DNA from: JAPLVB01 sp964353635
GTDB lineage: Archaea; Aenigmatarchaeota; Aenigmatarchaeia; QMZP01
Reading direction: 5' to 3'
Length of the DNA: 17,447 nt
Assembly (NCBI GenBank): GCA_964353635.1
Contig: CAYGVS010000022.1
Coordinates: 1 to 17,447, forward strand
The notes below the pieces were generated by a model, which worked only from the letters and a program-made list of their open reading frames with translations, ran no database searches and was not told the DNA's origin. The translations under genes were made by a program, and so were the position numbers. Position 1 is the stretch's first letter. Every line of letters starts with the position of its first letter. Of this stretch, positions 7,219-13,264 are shown piece after piece.

Positions 7219-7599
7219 ATGGCAAAATTCGAGTTCAGGGGGAAGTCGCTGGAAGAGATAAAGGCCATGAGCCTGGAGGAATTCAGCAAGATCATAACAT
7301 CAAAGGAAAGAAGGGCGCTCAAGAGGGGCATGACTGAGAAGGAGAAGAAGCTCCTCGAGAAAATCCGCAGGAACCCGGGCAAGTTCCACAGGACCATGAG
7401 CAGGGAGATGGTGATAGTCCCGCAGATGCTCGGCATCAAGATAGGGATTCATAATGGCAAGGAGTATGTGAGCGTTGACATAAAGCCCGAGATGCTCGGC
7501 CACAGGCTTGGCGAGTTCGCGATGACCAGGAAGACAGTCAAGCACTCTGCTCCGGGATTCGGGGCAACCAGGTCAAGCAAGTTCGTCCCGCTCAAGTAA
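7219..7599 (+). CDS. rps19: 30S ribosomal protein S19 (uS19)
   Basis: Small-subunit head protein S19, 126 residues, in the normal range for archaea. The N-terminal helix-rich region (KFEFRGKSLEEIKAMSLEEF, ERRALKRGMTEKEKKLL) is archaeal/eukaryotic style. The core has TMSREMVIVPQMLG, KIGIHNGKEYVSVDIKPEMLGHRLGEF and TRKTVKHSAPGFGATRSSKF. It sits after L2 as expected, separated by 37 nt. The next conserved gene should be L22, but an orphan frame is interposed. Confidence 0.96.
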   Translation: MAKFEFRGKSLEEIKAMSLEEFSKIITSKERRALKRGMTEKEKKLLEKIRRNPGKFHRTMSREMVIVPQMLGIKIGIHNGKEYVSVDIKPEMLGHRLGEFAMTRKTVKHSAPGFGATRSSKFVPLK

Positions 7600-7609
7600 A
7601 TGTGTTAAT

Positions 7610-7819
7610 ATGACATGGCATGTTGGAATCAACAGGGAATACGGGTGCTTAGTAGCAGCTGAGAAGAAATATCCGCTTCACATCCTCGGCAACACACGGG
7701 AAAGGATAATAGAGGCAATATCAAAATATGATATTTCCAAGCCTCTCAATGACCTTGGAACTGGAAACCCGTGTTTCAGAAACCTCACACAAGAGGAGTA
7801 CACAATGTACTTTGGATGA
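7610..7819 (+). CDS. Orphan 69-residue protein between S19 and L22
   Basis: No family recognised. The 69-residue product contains WHVGINREYGCLVAAEKKYP, a helical middle (NTRERIIEAISKYDI) and a C-terminal GNPCFRNLTQEEYTMYFG. It has two Cys, no membrane segment and no strong charge bias, unlike the basic ribosomal proteins around it. It starts 10 nt after the S19 stop without a clear Shine-Dalgarno, and its TGA overlaps the L22 ATG (7816) by 4 nt, which argues for a translated gene coupled to L22. I count 91 G/C in 210 nt (43%), lower than L22 (71 of 120 at 7981-8100). It is probably a lineage-specific insertion into the operon. Confidence 0.6.
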   Translation: MTWHVGINREYGCLVAAEKKYPLHILGNTRERIIEAISKYDISKPLNDLGTGNPCFRNLTQEEYTMYFG

Positions 7820-8205
7820 TTATGCACAAATACGCTTTCAACCCGGACCCGAAGTCTTCGGTCAGAGTTTATGGCAGAGGCCTTAGGGTCTCAGGAAGGA
7901 GCTCAGCTTTGATTTGCAGGAAAGTTTCAGGGATGAGCCTGGAGAAGGCAAAGAGGCTTTTGGAGAACTTGGTATCCCAGAAGCAGAGCCTTGATGGCAA
8001 GTACTACACCAACGCCTCAAAGGAGCTGCTGGGCCTGCTCAAGAGCGGGGAATCCAACGCAGAGAACAAGGGGCTGGATGCCAGCAGGCTCCTGGTGCAC
8101 GCCTCCAGCCACAAAGGCTTCACCTACATGAGGCCCAGGAGGCTGAAGCTCAGGGGCATGCAGAGGAAGATGACCAATCTGCAGGTTGTGTTGATGGAGA
8201 GGTAA
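7816..8205 (+). CDS. rpl22: 50S ribosomal protein L22 (uL22)
   Basis: Large-subunit protein L22, lining the exit tunnel. The 129 residues start with HKYAFNPDPKSSVRVYGRGLRVSGRSSALICRKVSG split over residues 3-38, which matches the archaeal N-terminus, and end with RLLVHASSHKGFTYMRPRRLKLRGMQRKMTNLQVVL, the beta-hairpin and rRNA-binding region. ATG 7816 overlaps the preceding orphan stop (ATGA); ATG 7822 is equally in frame and 2 codons shorter. The long frame upstream to 7771 runs through the orphan gene and is not coding for L22. Good Shine-Dalgarno sites are lacking, fitting coupled translation. Confidence 0.94.
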   Translation: MIMHKYAFNPDPKSSVRVYGRGLRVSGRSSALICRKVSGMSLEKAKRLLENLVSQKQSLDGKYYTNASKELLGLLKSGESNAENKGLDASRLLVHASSHKGFTYMRPRRLKLRGMQRKMTNLQVVLMER

Positions 8206-8207
8206 GC

Positions 8208-8450
8208 ATGGAAATGGACATTTATATTGGAGGAAGCAGCAAGAAAAGGGATATTATAGCCCGCTACTTATCGAAAGAAATGAACATGGTTTATGATACA
8301 GACGGAGAGAACCTGGCTGTTTTCCAGGATGTCAGCTTTGATTGTATTCCAAAAAAGTTTTTTGAGAAAAAAAATATTTTGAGAAAATTAGTTGATATCA
8401 GGGAAAATAAAAAAGGAAACCCAGTCAATGTGGAGGCAATTTATGCTTAA
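8208..8450 (+). CDS. Orphan 80-residue protein between L22 and S3
   Basis: No family recognised. The 80-residue, Lys-rich product begins MEMDIYIGGSSKKRDIIARY, a possible beta-strand, glycine turn and helix, then VYDTDGENLAVFQDVSFDCIP and KKFFEKKNILRKLVDIRENKK. No membrane segment or metal motif is visible. A strong Shine-Dalgarno (GGAGAGGT) lies just before the ATG, and the end overlaps the S3 start by 8 nt while also containing the S3 Shine-Dalgarno. I count 83 G/C of 243 (34%) against about 59% in L22, and its codons favour AAA, ATT and TTT, unlike neighbours. That composition suggests recent acquisition or a fast-evolving gene. Confidence 0.62.
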   Translation: MEMDIYIGGSSKKRDIIARYLSKEMNMVYDTDGENLAVFQDVSFDCIPKKFFEKKNILRKLVDIRENKKGNPVNVEAIYA

Positions 8451-9204
8451 GCAATACTTCGTCAAGCAGGCGATAAAGGAGATAGAAATAGAGAAGTTCA
8501 TAAGGGACAGCTTCCCCATGGGCGACTATTCCAAGATAGAGATACAGAGGACTCCCCTTGGGATCAAGATAGTCATTCACACGAACAAGCCAGGCCGCAT
8601 AATCGGAAGGAGCGGAAGGAACATAAACGAGATGACTGACGCAATCAAGGAGAAGTTCGGCCTGGAGAACCCACAGCTTGACGTCAAGACCGTAAGGAAT
8701 CCTGACCTTGACGCGAAGATAGTCGCAAAGCAGATCGCCTCCTCCCTGGAAAGGGGCTTCAACTACAAGAAGATTGGCAATATCACCATCAGAAGGATAA
8801 TGGACGCTGGCGCTGTGGGGGCTGAAATTGTAATCTCAGGGAAGTTCGGGACTGGGAAGGGCGCCACAGCAAAGTTCATCGAGGGCTATCTCAAGCACTG
8901 CGGCCAGCCAGCCAAGGAGCTTGTGGACTACGGTTTTGAGGAGGCCAACACAAAGCCCGGGAAAATAGGTATACGGGTAAAGATTATGAAGAATTTCATG
9001 AACATCGACGGCAGCCTGAAGACGACGAGAGGGGAGCCTGAAGAGGTCAAGCAGCAGGGAGAGGCTGCGCTGGAAGAGCTCCAGAAGGCTGAGGAGGGGG
9101 AGCCTGCTGAGAAGAAGGAGAAGCCCAAGAAGGCTCCAAAGAAGGAGGAACAGGAGCCCGAGGCTGCCAAAGAGGGTGAAAAGGTTAAAAAGCATGGAAC
9201 CTAA
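8443..9204 (+). CDS. rps3: 30S ribosomal protein S3 (uS3)
   Basis: Small-subunit protein S3 at the mRNA entry site, with helicase-assisting role known from bacteria. The 253-residue protein has an N-terminal KH domain with the GXXG loop in GRIIGRSGRN (about 48-57) and the C-terminal S3 domain (RRIMDAGAVGAEIVISGKFG, GTGKGATAKFIEGYLKHCG). The last 45-50 residues form a Lys/Glu/Pro-rich tail, longer than the core family. ATG 8443 has GGAGG at 8432-8436 and lies inside the orphan gene's end; the longer frame from 8392 is not supported. Confidence 0.95.
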   Translation: MLKQYFVKQAIKEIEIEKFIRDSFPMGDYSKIEIQRTPLGIKIVIHTNKPGRIIGRSGRNINEMTDAIKEKFGLENPQLDVKTVRNPDLDAKIVAKQIASSLERGFNYKKIGNITIRRIMDAGAVGAEIVISGKFGTGKGATAKFIEGYLKHCGQPAKELVDYGFEEANTKPGKIGIRVKIMKNFMNIDGSLKTTRGEPEEVKQQGEAALEELQKAEEGEPAEKKEKPKKAPKKEEQEPEAAKEGEKVKKHGT

Positions 9205-9217
9205 AGAGGAATAAAGT

Positions 9218-9430
9218 ATGGCTATTCTCAAGAAGAAGGATATGAGAAAACTTGATGATAAAGAGCTTGATAAAAAGCTTTCTGAGATGTGCCTAGAGCT
9301 TGCCAAGCAGAGGGCAAGCATCAAGATCGGCGCAACCGTTACTTCTCCTGGTAGGATCCGCGAAGTGCGCAAGACCATAGCAAGGGGTCTTACCATAAAG
9401 AAACAAAGAGAGGTTAAAGGAAAAGAATGA
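9218..9430 (+). CDS. rpl29: 50S ribosomal protein L29 (uL29)
   Basis: Small helical hairpin protein near the exit tunnel that, with L23, contributes to SRP and chaperone docking. The 70 residues show the typical LDDKELDKKLSEMCLELAKQ first helix and the archaeal GRIREVRKTIARGLTI second helix. It begins 13 nt after the S3 stop and overlaps the SUI1 start by 4 nt (ATGA at 9427). Confidence 0.94.
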   Translation: MAILKKKDMRKLDDKELDKKLSEMCLELAKQRASIKIGATVTSPGRIREVRKTIARGLTIKKQREVKGKE

Positions 9431-9732
9431 GTGAAGTTTGCCAAAACTGCGGACTCCCCAAAGAGCTTTGCGTATGCGAAACGATAGCCAAGGAAAGCGA
9501 GAAGATACGCATTTCTGGTATAAAGAAAAGGTACGGGAAGATAACCACCATAGTCGACGGTATAAGCAAGGATGTGGATATCAAGAACGTGCTTAAAGAG
9601 CTTAAGATGAGGCTTGCCTGTGGGGGTACGCTGAAGGACGGCATCATTGAGCTGCAGGGCGACCACAGGAACAAGGTGAAGCCCATCCTGGTCAATCTGG
9701 GCTTCAAGGAAGACCAGATTGAGGTAGGTTGA
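9427..9732 (+). CDS. sui1: Translation initiation factor 1 (aIF1/SUI1)
   Basis: Archaeal homologue of eIF1, 101 residues. It binds the small subunit near the P site and enforces start-codon selection. The N-terminus has a zinc-binding-like Cys pattern, C5-x2-C8-x6-C15-x-C17, common in archaeal members, followed by the SUI1 fold: KRYGKITTIVDGI (35-47), LKMRLACGGTLKDGIIELQGDH (about 68-89) and the terminal LVNLGF. Its position after L29 is standard in archaea. It starts in the L29 stop (4-nt overlap), so it is translated with the ribosomal genes. Confidence 0.95.
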   Translation: MSEVCQNCGLPKELCVCETIAKESEKIRISGIKKRYGKITTIVDGISKDVDIKNVLKELKMRLACGGTLKDGIIELQGDHRNKVKPILVNLGFKEDQIEVG

Positions 9733-9788
9733 GCCTTCTACTGAATGGAATCTGCTGTGAATATGGATTCCAAGCAGGAGAGCTTATT

Positions 9789-9795
9789 CTTTAAG
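9789..9795 (+). promoter_or_regulatory. TATA box for rnp1
   Basis: CTTTAAG is centred about 27 nt before ATG 9819, which suits a leaderless transcript. The 86-nt gap after SUI1 also holds a loose stem (TGGAATC 9746-9752 with GATTCCA 9766-9772, 13-nt loop) of unclear meaning. Confidence 0.5.
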
Positions 9796-9818
9796 CCATT
9801 AGCACAATCTTCTATAAT

Positions 9819-10091
9819 ATGAGGCCAGAGGATATCGTCCGCCATGAGCTGATAGGCCTGGATATCAAGGTTGTCAGGTGTGCCAACAGGCTGCTCGTAG
9901 GCCTTGAAGGCAGAGTGATAGACGAGAGCAGGAACATGCTTGTTATAGAGACCGCAAAAGGCGAGAAATCCCTTCCCAAGGGGCTTTGTGCATTCTCCTT
10001 CCTTGTCTCAGGGAAGCGTGTCAGGGTGGAAGGCTCCTTGCTTGTGTCTAGGCCTGAGGACAGGATAAAGAAGAAGCTCAGGAAATGGTGA
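9819..10091 (+). CDS. rnp1: Ribonuclease P protein component 1 (Rpp29/Pop4)
   Basis: Protein subunit of RNase P, which removes the 5' leader of tRNA precursors. Archaeal Rpp29 pairs with Rpp21 on the specificity domain of the RNA. The 90 residues have an N-terminal helix (RPEDIVRHELIGLDIKVV) and an Sm-like barrel: LVGLEGRVIDESRNMLVIET (about 26-45) and the basic SGKRVRVEGSLLVSRPEDRIKK. Location between SUI1 and S17 is standard in archaea. Its stop directly abuts the end of the minus-strand interrupted frame at 10092. Confidence 0.93.
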   Translation: MRPEDIVRHELIGLDIKVVRCANRLLVGLEGRVIDESRNMLVIETAKGEKSLPKGLCAFSFLVSGKRVRVEGSLLVSRPEDRIKKKLRKW

Positions 10092-10379
10092 TTAGTACCT
10101 TCGGAATATTATTAGTTCTCTTGGCTTGTTTTTTTCAGGCAATGGCATTCTGTATCCAAAGGCGGCATCTCCTTTTCCTATATCCAAACCCGCTTTTTGT
10201 AGTCCTTTGATGTATCTTTCCATCTCTTTTATTCCGCCTATCTAAATTGTTTCTTTGTGAAACTCACCAGGCTGAAGTTTTTGAAGAAGCTGTGCTTTCC
10301 CTGGAAAGCCGTCTTCTGTGTCCATGATGAGTTCATCCACGTTTGTATCATCTACTATCTGGCGCTCTTTCCATTTCAT
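10092..10379 (-). pseudogene. Interrupted small reading frame (in-frame TAG)
   Basis: Read on the minus strand, ATG at 10379-10377 opens a 96-codon frame to TAA at 10094-10092, broken only by TAG at codon 46 (10244-10242). The first half has KWKERQIVDDTNVDELIMD and GFPGKAQLLQKLQPGEFHKE; the second half has IGGIKEMERYIKGLQKAG and ends PRELIIFRRY. Both halves look protein-like and in the same frame. A good TATA box (10403-10410) lies 27 nt upstream, so the promoter is intact. A single TGG-to-TAG change is one possible cause; others are sequencing error or two short separate peptides. Pyrrolysine is unlikely because TAG ends normal genes here (porA, ABC permease, L2). I recognise no family. Confidence 0.5.
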
Positions 10380-10402
10380 AAAAAGTATGAATAAATGTAA
10401 AT

Positions 10403-10410
10403 TTTATAAA
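10403..10410 (-). promoter_or_regulatory. TATA box for the interrupted minus-strand frame
   Basis: The palindrome TTTATAAA is centred 27 nt upstream of the ATG at 10379, the spacing expected for a leaderless archaeal transcript. As it is symmetric it could also fire on the plus strand, but no gene is correctly spaced there. Confidence 0.5.
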
Positions 10411-10428
10411 TCCATACCCAAATGTGCA

Positions 10429-10436
10429 TTTAAATA
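10429..10436 (+). promoter_or_regulatory. TATA box for the structured RNA upstream of S17
   Basis: TTTAAATA predicts a start near 10458-10459, about 26 nt downstream. That matches the first base of the outer helix of the RNA at 10458-10542. Confidence 0.5.
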
Positions 10437-10457
10437 CCTATTGCAATATAATTTGGT

Positions 10458-10542
10458 AAGCTGAGTTATTGCGTAGCGCCTTATGCAGCGCAATAGAGAG
10501 GCGATTTGCAGCTTTGCAGGCTGTTGTTGTTTCTCTCAGCTT
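10458..10542 (+). ncRNA. Predicted three-way-junction RNA (ncRNA or S17-operon leader)
   Basis: This 85-nt stretch folds almost completely. P1: AAGCTGAG 10458-10465 with CTCAGCTT 10535-10542, 8 perfect pairs. P2: TATTGCG 10467-10473 with CGCAATA 10489-10495, 7 perfect pairs, extended by a G-U and a short upper stem. P3: AGAGGCGA 10497-10504 with TTGTTTCT 10527-10534 (8 pairs, three G-U), then GCAGC 10508-10512 with GCTGT 10520-10524. The junction has single unpaired bases at 10466 and 10496. It has no long open frame and lacks the tRNA T-arm, so it is not a tRNA. It may be a free ncRNA or a leader read through into S17; S17 also has its own TATA box at 10551. Confidence 0.5.
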
Positions 10543-10550
10543 CAATAACC

Positions 10551-10558
10551 TATATAAG
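10551..10558 (+). promoter_or_regulatory. TATA box for S17
   Basis: TATATAAG is centred about 25 nt before the S17 ATG at 10579, predicting a leaderless start for the second ribosomal operon. Confidence 0.6.
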
Positions 10559-10578
10559 CATCCAGGACATGTGATGTT

Positions 10579-10980
10579 ATGCCTTCCAAAAAGAAGACAG
10601 AGAAGAAGAGAAGCATCGGGATTCCAGTGAGCCCTCCAGAAAGGGATTGCAAGGACCCGAGGTGCGCATGGCACGGCTCCCTTCCAGTTAGGGGAAGGAT
10701 GTTCAAGGCCACTGTCCGGTCTGCAAAGACCCACAACACAGCGATCGTCGAGTGGGATTACCACAGGTTCATCTCTAAGTACGAGAGATATCAGCGGCAG
10801 AAGTCCAGGATAACAGTGCATAATCCTCCCTGCATGAGGGTGAGGGAGGGAGATGCTGTCATAGTCGCTGAATGCAGGCCCATCTCAAAGACCAAGCACT
10901 TTGTCGTGATAGGCTTGCAGAAAGCTCTTATGCTCAGGTCTCAACCCAAAGAGAAGGGGCTTAAAGAAGCTTCTAAGTGA
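10579..10980 (+). CDS. rps17: 30S ribosomal protein S17 (uS17)
   Basis: Small-subunit protein S17, a 16S rRNA-binding OB-fold protein important in early assembly. The archaeal-specific N-terminal part IGIPVSPPERDCKDPRCAWHG (split around residues 13-33) precedes the core LPVRGRMFKATVRSAKTHNTA and the signature VREGDAVIVAECRPISKTKHFVV. At 133 residues it is longer than the usual 105-115, through a Lys-rich N-terminus and a short C-terminal tail. The start is leaderless from the TATA box at 10551. The TGA stop overlaps a GTG at 10977, and L14 follows at once. Confidence 0.95.
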   Translation: MPSKKKTEKKRSIGIPVSPPERDCKDPRCAWHGSLPVRGRMFKATVRSAKTHNTAIVEWDYHRFISKYERYQRQKSRITVHNPPCMRVREGDAVIVAECRPISKTKHFVVIGLQKALMLRSQPKEKGLKEASK

Positions 10981-10985
10981 TTGCT

Positions 10986-11384
10986 ATGAAAGCCGTAAGC
11001 TCAAAGATTACAAGATGCCTACCTGTAGGCGCCAGGCTCACATGCGCTGACAACAGCGGCGCCAAGGTGCTCCAGATAATCTCAGTCATGGGTTTTAAGG
11101 GAAGGAGAAGGATGAAGCCTACTGCAGGAATTGGCAGTTTCATCACCTGCAGGGTGTTCAAAGGGAACGAGAAGGTTAGGCACGAAATATTCAAGGCAGC
11201 CATCATCAGGCAGAGGAAGGAGTTCAAGAGGGTCAACGGCATGACCATATCCTTCGAGGATAACGCAGCTGTCATTGTAAATGAGAAGGGAGAGCCGAAA
11301 GGCACTCTAGTAAAAGGTCCTGTCGCAAAGGAAGCCATTGACAGGTTTCCTCTTGTGGGTAAGATAGCAAGCCTGGTAATTTGA
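10986..11384 (+). CDS. rpl14: 50S ribosomal protein L14 (uL14)
   Basis: Large-subunit interface protein L14, 132 residues, the normal length. Family stretches: TRCLPVGARLTCADNSGAKVLQIISV (split over residues 10-35), GSFITCRVFKGNEKVR, and ISFEDNAAVIVNEKGEPKGTLVKGPVAKE near the C-terminus. I chose ATG 10986, preceded by GTGATT; GTG 10977, overlapping the S17 stop by 4 nt, would add three residues. Confidence 0.95.
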   Translation: MKAVSSKITRCLPVGARLTCADNSGAKVLQIISVMGFKGRRRMKPTAGIGSFITCRVFKGNEKVRHEIFKAAIIRQRKEFKRVNGMTISFEDNAAVIVNEKGEPKGTLVKGPVAKEAIDRFPLVGKIASLVI

Positions 11385-11406
11385 TGATAGCAGGGTGGAA
11401 ACAAAC

Positions 11407-11426
11407 AGAAGCTCCGAAAGGCTTCT
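11407..11426 (+). promoter_or_regulatory. GNRA-capped hairpin between L14 and L24
   Basis: AGAAG 11407-11411 pairs with CTTCT 11422-11426, then CC 11414-11415 with GG 11420-11421, capped by the GNRA tetraloop GAAA at 11416-11419, with CT bulged on the 5' side. It ends 25 nt before the L24 ATG. It may be a processing or regulatory site; function is unknown. Confidence 0.35.
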
Positions 11427-11450
11427 TCATAAATAGATTTGGCGAAAGGT

Positions 11451-12005
11451 ATGAAAAAAGCATGGTCCAAAAGATGGGTGGCAAGCACCCAGCCCAGGAA
11501 GCAGAGGAAGTACAGGATAAACGCTCCCCTAGGGGTAAGGCATAGGTTCCTCTCGGCCCACCTTTCAAAGGAGCTGAGGGAGAGGTTCGGCAAGAGAGCG
11601 CTCCCTGTCAGGAAATCTGATGAGGTCGTTGTGATGAAAGGCAGCTTCAGGGGGTACAGGGGAAACGTGGAAAGGGTTGACCTCAGGGAATCCAAGATTT
11701 ACATTGAAGGTGTGAAGAGGAAGAAGGTTGACGGGTCTGAGGTTGCCATGCCAGTGGACCCATCGAATGTCATGATAACAAAGCTTTCTATTGAGGACAA
11801 GAGGAGGCAGGCTGTGCTGGAAAGGTCCGGAAGGACTGCAAAGCCCGCTGTCAAGAAGACGGAGGTTGTGAAAGCTTCAAAGAAGCCTCGCAAAGAAATC
11901 CCTGTCCCGAAGGAAGAGCACATCAGGAAGGATGAGGAAGACAGCGCAAAGGTCTCTGCGCAGCATCCAAGGAAGCCTCCTGCTGAAAAGGAGAAGGACT
12001 GGTAA
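11451..12005 (+). CDS. rpl24: 50S ribosomal protein L24 (uL24) with C-terminal extension
   Basis: Large-subunit assembly protein L24 with a KOW motif. The first 120 or so residues match the archaeal family: STQPRKQRKYRINAPLGVRHRFLSAHLSKELRE split near 12-45, ALPVRKSDEVVVMKGSFRGYRG (KOW), and PVDPSNVMITKL. The remaining 60 residues are a Lys/Glu/Pro-rich, low-complexity tail, making 184 residues against the usual 115-130. ATG 11451 is preferred; TTG 11439 would add MAKG. It ends 2 nt before S4e. Confidence 0.94.
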   Translation: MKKAWSKRWVASTQPRKQRKYRINAPLGVRHRFLSAHLSKELRERFGKRALPVRKSDEVVVMKGSFRGYRGNVERVDLRESKIYIEGVKRKKVDGSEVAMPVDPSNVMITKLSIEDKRRQAVLERSGRTAKPAVKKTEVVKASKKPRKEIPVPKEEHIRKDEEDSAKVSAQHPRKPPAEKEKDW

Positions 12006-12007
12006 CC

Positions 12008-12754
12008 ATGCACCTGAAAAGATATTCGATGCCGGGATTCTGGCCGCTTTCGAGGAAGGCAAAAACCTATGTGACAACTCCTATGCCAGGCCCCCATCCG
12101 AAATACAGCTGCCTGTCGCTTAAGGTAGTCATACGGGATGTTCTAAAGTTAGCTGAGACCTCTACGGAGGCAGTGAAGATATTGAACACGGGCAAGGTCC
12201 TTGTGGACAAGAAGGTCAGGAAGAACCCGAAGTTCCCGGTGGGCCTGATGGACATTATTGAGATACCTGAGCTCCATGCGAGATACCGGATCAATGTGAA
12301 CAAAAATGGCCTCCACCTCGAGAGGATAAAGGAGGAAGAGACTGGCATCAAGCTCTGCAGGATAGTGGGAAAGACCACAATTAAAGGCGGAAAGAACCAG
12401 CTCAACCTGCACGACGGAAGGAACATCCTCACCAAGGAGAATTACACTGTCGGGGACTCTGTTGTCATAGAGATCCCGGACCAGAAGATAATCAAGCATT
12501 ATTCCCTGAAGAAAGGCGAGCATACCTTCGTTATTGCAGGAAGGAACATGGGAATGAAAGGCCAGATAAAGGACATCAAGCAAAGGAAGAGCCTGATGGA
12601 GAAGAGCATCGTGACCATTGTATCGGCTGATGGCAAGGAGATTCAAACCCTTAGGGATTACGTCATGGTTGGATTGCTCAATGAAAATGAGGCATCAGAT
12701 CACGAAGAGAAGGAAAAGAAGCCTGAAGCCAGAAGGAAGAAGGAGCATGCATGA
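12008..12754 (+). CDS. rps4e: 30S ribosomal protein S4e (eS4)
   Basis: Small-subunit protein S4e, found only in archaea and eukaryotes. The 248 residues have the S4e N-terminal motif (HLKRYSMPGFWPLSRKAKTYV, residues 2-22), an S4 RNA-binding domain (LKLAETSTEAVKILNTGKVLVD, about 46-67), a central S4e domain and a KOW motif (HTFVIAGRNMGMKGQIKDI). A short acidic/basic tail follows position 225. Its position after L24 is the archaeal norm. The stop overlaps the L5 ATG at 12751 by 4 nt. Confidence 0.96.
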   Translation: MHLKRYSMPGFWPLSRKAKTYVTTPMPGPHPKYSCLSLKVVIRDVLKLAETSTEAVKILNTGKVLVDKKVRKNPKFPVGLMDIIEIPELHARYRINVNKNGLHLERIKEEETGIKLCRIVGKTTIKGGKNQLNLHDGRNILTKENYTVGDSVVIEIPDQKIIKHYSLKKGEHTFVIAGRNMGMKGQIKDIKQRKSLMEKSIVTIVSADGKEIQTLRDYVMVGLLNENEASDHEEKEKKPEARRKKEHA

Positions 12755-13254
12755 ACCCGATGAGAGAGATAAGGCTTGAGAAGGTGACTGTCAACATGGG
12801 CGCGGGCGAGTCCGGACCCAAGCTTGAGAAATGCAAGAAGATTATGGAAACCATCACGAAGAAAAAGGTCGTGTTGGTATCCACCAAGAAGAGGAGCACA
12901 TTCGGCGTGCCCAAGGGCAAGCCCATTGGAGTGAAGACCGCCCTGAGGGGTGCAGACGCAATGGAGTTCCTTAAAAAAATGCTGCAAGCCGTTGACAACA
13001 AGCTAAAGGAATCGCAGTTCGATTCCAGCGGCAACTTCTCTTTCGGCATTCATGAGTACATAAATATCCCGGGGGTAAAGTATGACCCTGATGTTGGGAT
13101 ACTAGGCATGGATGTGTGTGCGACGCTGCAGAGGCCGGGCTACAGGATAAGGAAGAGGAAGCTGAGGCCCCAGAAGGTTGGCGAGCGCCACCTGATAAAG
13201 AAGCAAGAGGCTGTGGAATGGGCCAGGAAGAACCTTGGCGTTGAGATAGCGTGA
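12751..13254 (+). CDS. rpl5: 50S ribosomal protein L5 (uL5)
   Basis: Central-protuberance protein L5, which binds 5S rRNA and contacts P-site tRNA. The 167 residues show the family's N-terminal IRLEKVTVNMGAGESGPKLEK, then TKKRSTFGVPKGKPIGVKTALRG, FSFGIHEYINIPGVKYDPDVGI and the archaeal RPGYRIRKRKL. Starts inside the S4e stop (ATGA). Alternative Met4 is in frame but lacks an advantage. Confidence 0.96.
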   Translation: MNPMREIRLEKVTVNMGAGESGPKLEKCKKIMETITKKKVVLVSTKKRSTFGVPKGKPIGVKTALRGADAMEFLKKMLQAVDNKLKESQFDSSGNFSFGIHEYINIPGVKYDPDVGILGMDVCATLQRPGYRIRKRKLRPQKVGERHLIKKQEAVEWARKNLGVEIA

Positions 13255-13264
13255 TGGTGTTTAT

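Noticed and set aside
8836..9666. 276-codon open frame on the minus strand over S3 and L29
   Set aside because: It is antisense to two certain ribosomal genes, and its Leu/Ser-rich translation is what the Lys/Glu-rich S3 tail gives when read backwards.
9746..9772. Terminator hairpin after SUI1
   Set aside because: Seven pairs across a 13-nt loop with no clear U-tract following directly; too weak to call.
10242..10244. Pyrrolysine coded by the in-frame TAG
   Set aside because: TAG ends porA, the ABC permease and L2 normally, and the interrupted frame does not look like a methylamine methyltransferase.
10458..10542. tRNA gene suggested by an 8-bp closing stem
   Set aside because: There is no GGTTC-type T-arm and no 5-bp anticodon stem with a 7-nt loop; the fold has three helices, not four.
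10973..11695. 240-codon open frame on the minus strand over L14 and L24
   Set aside because: It is a shadow of conserved genes; no promoter or ribosome site and a biased composition.
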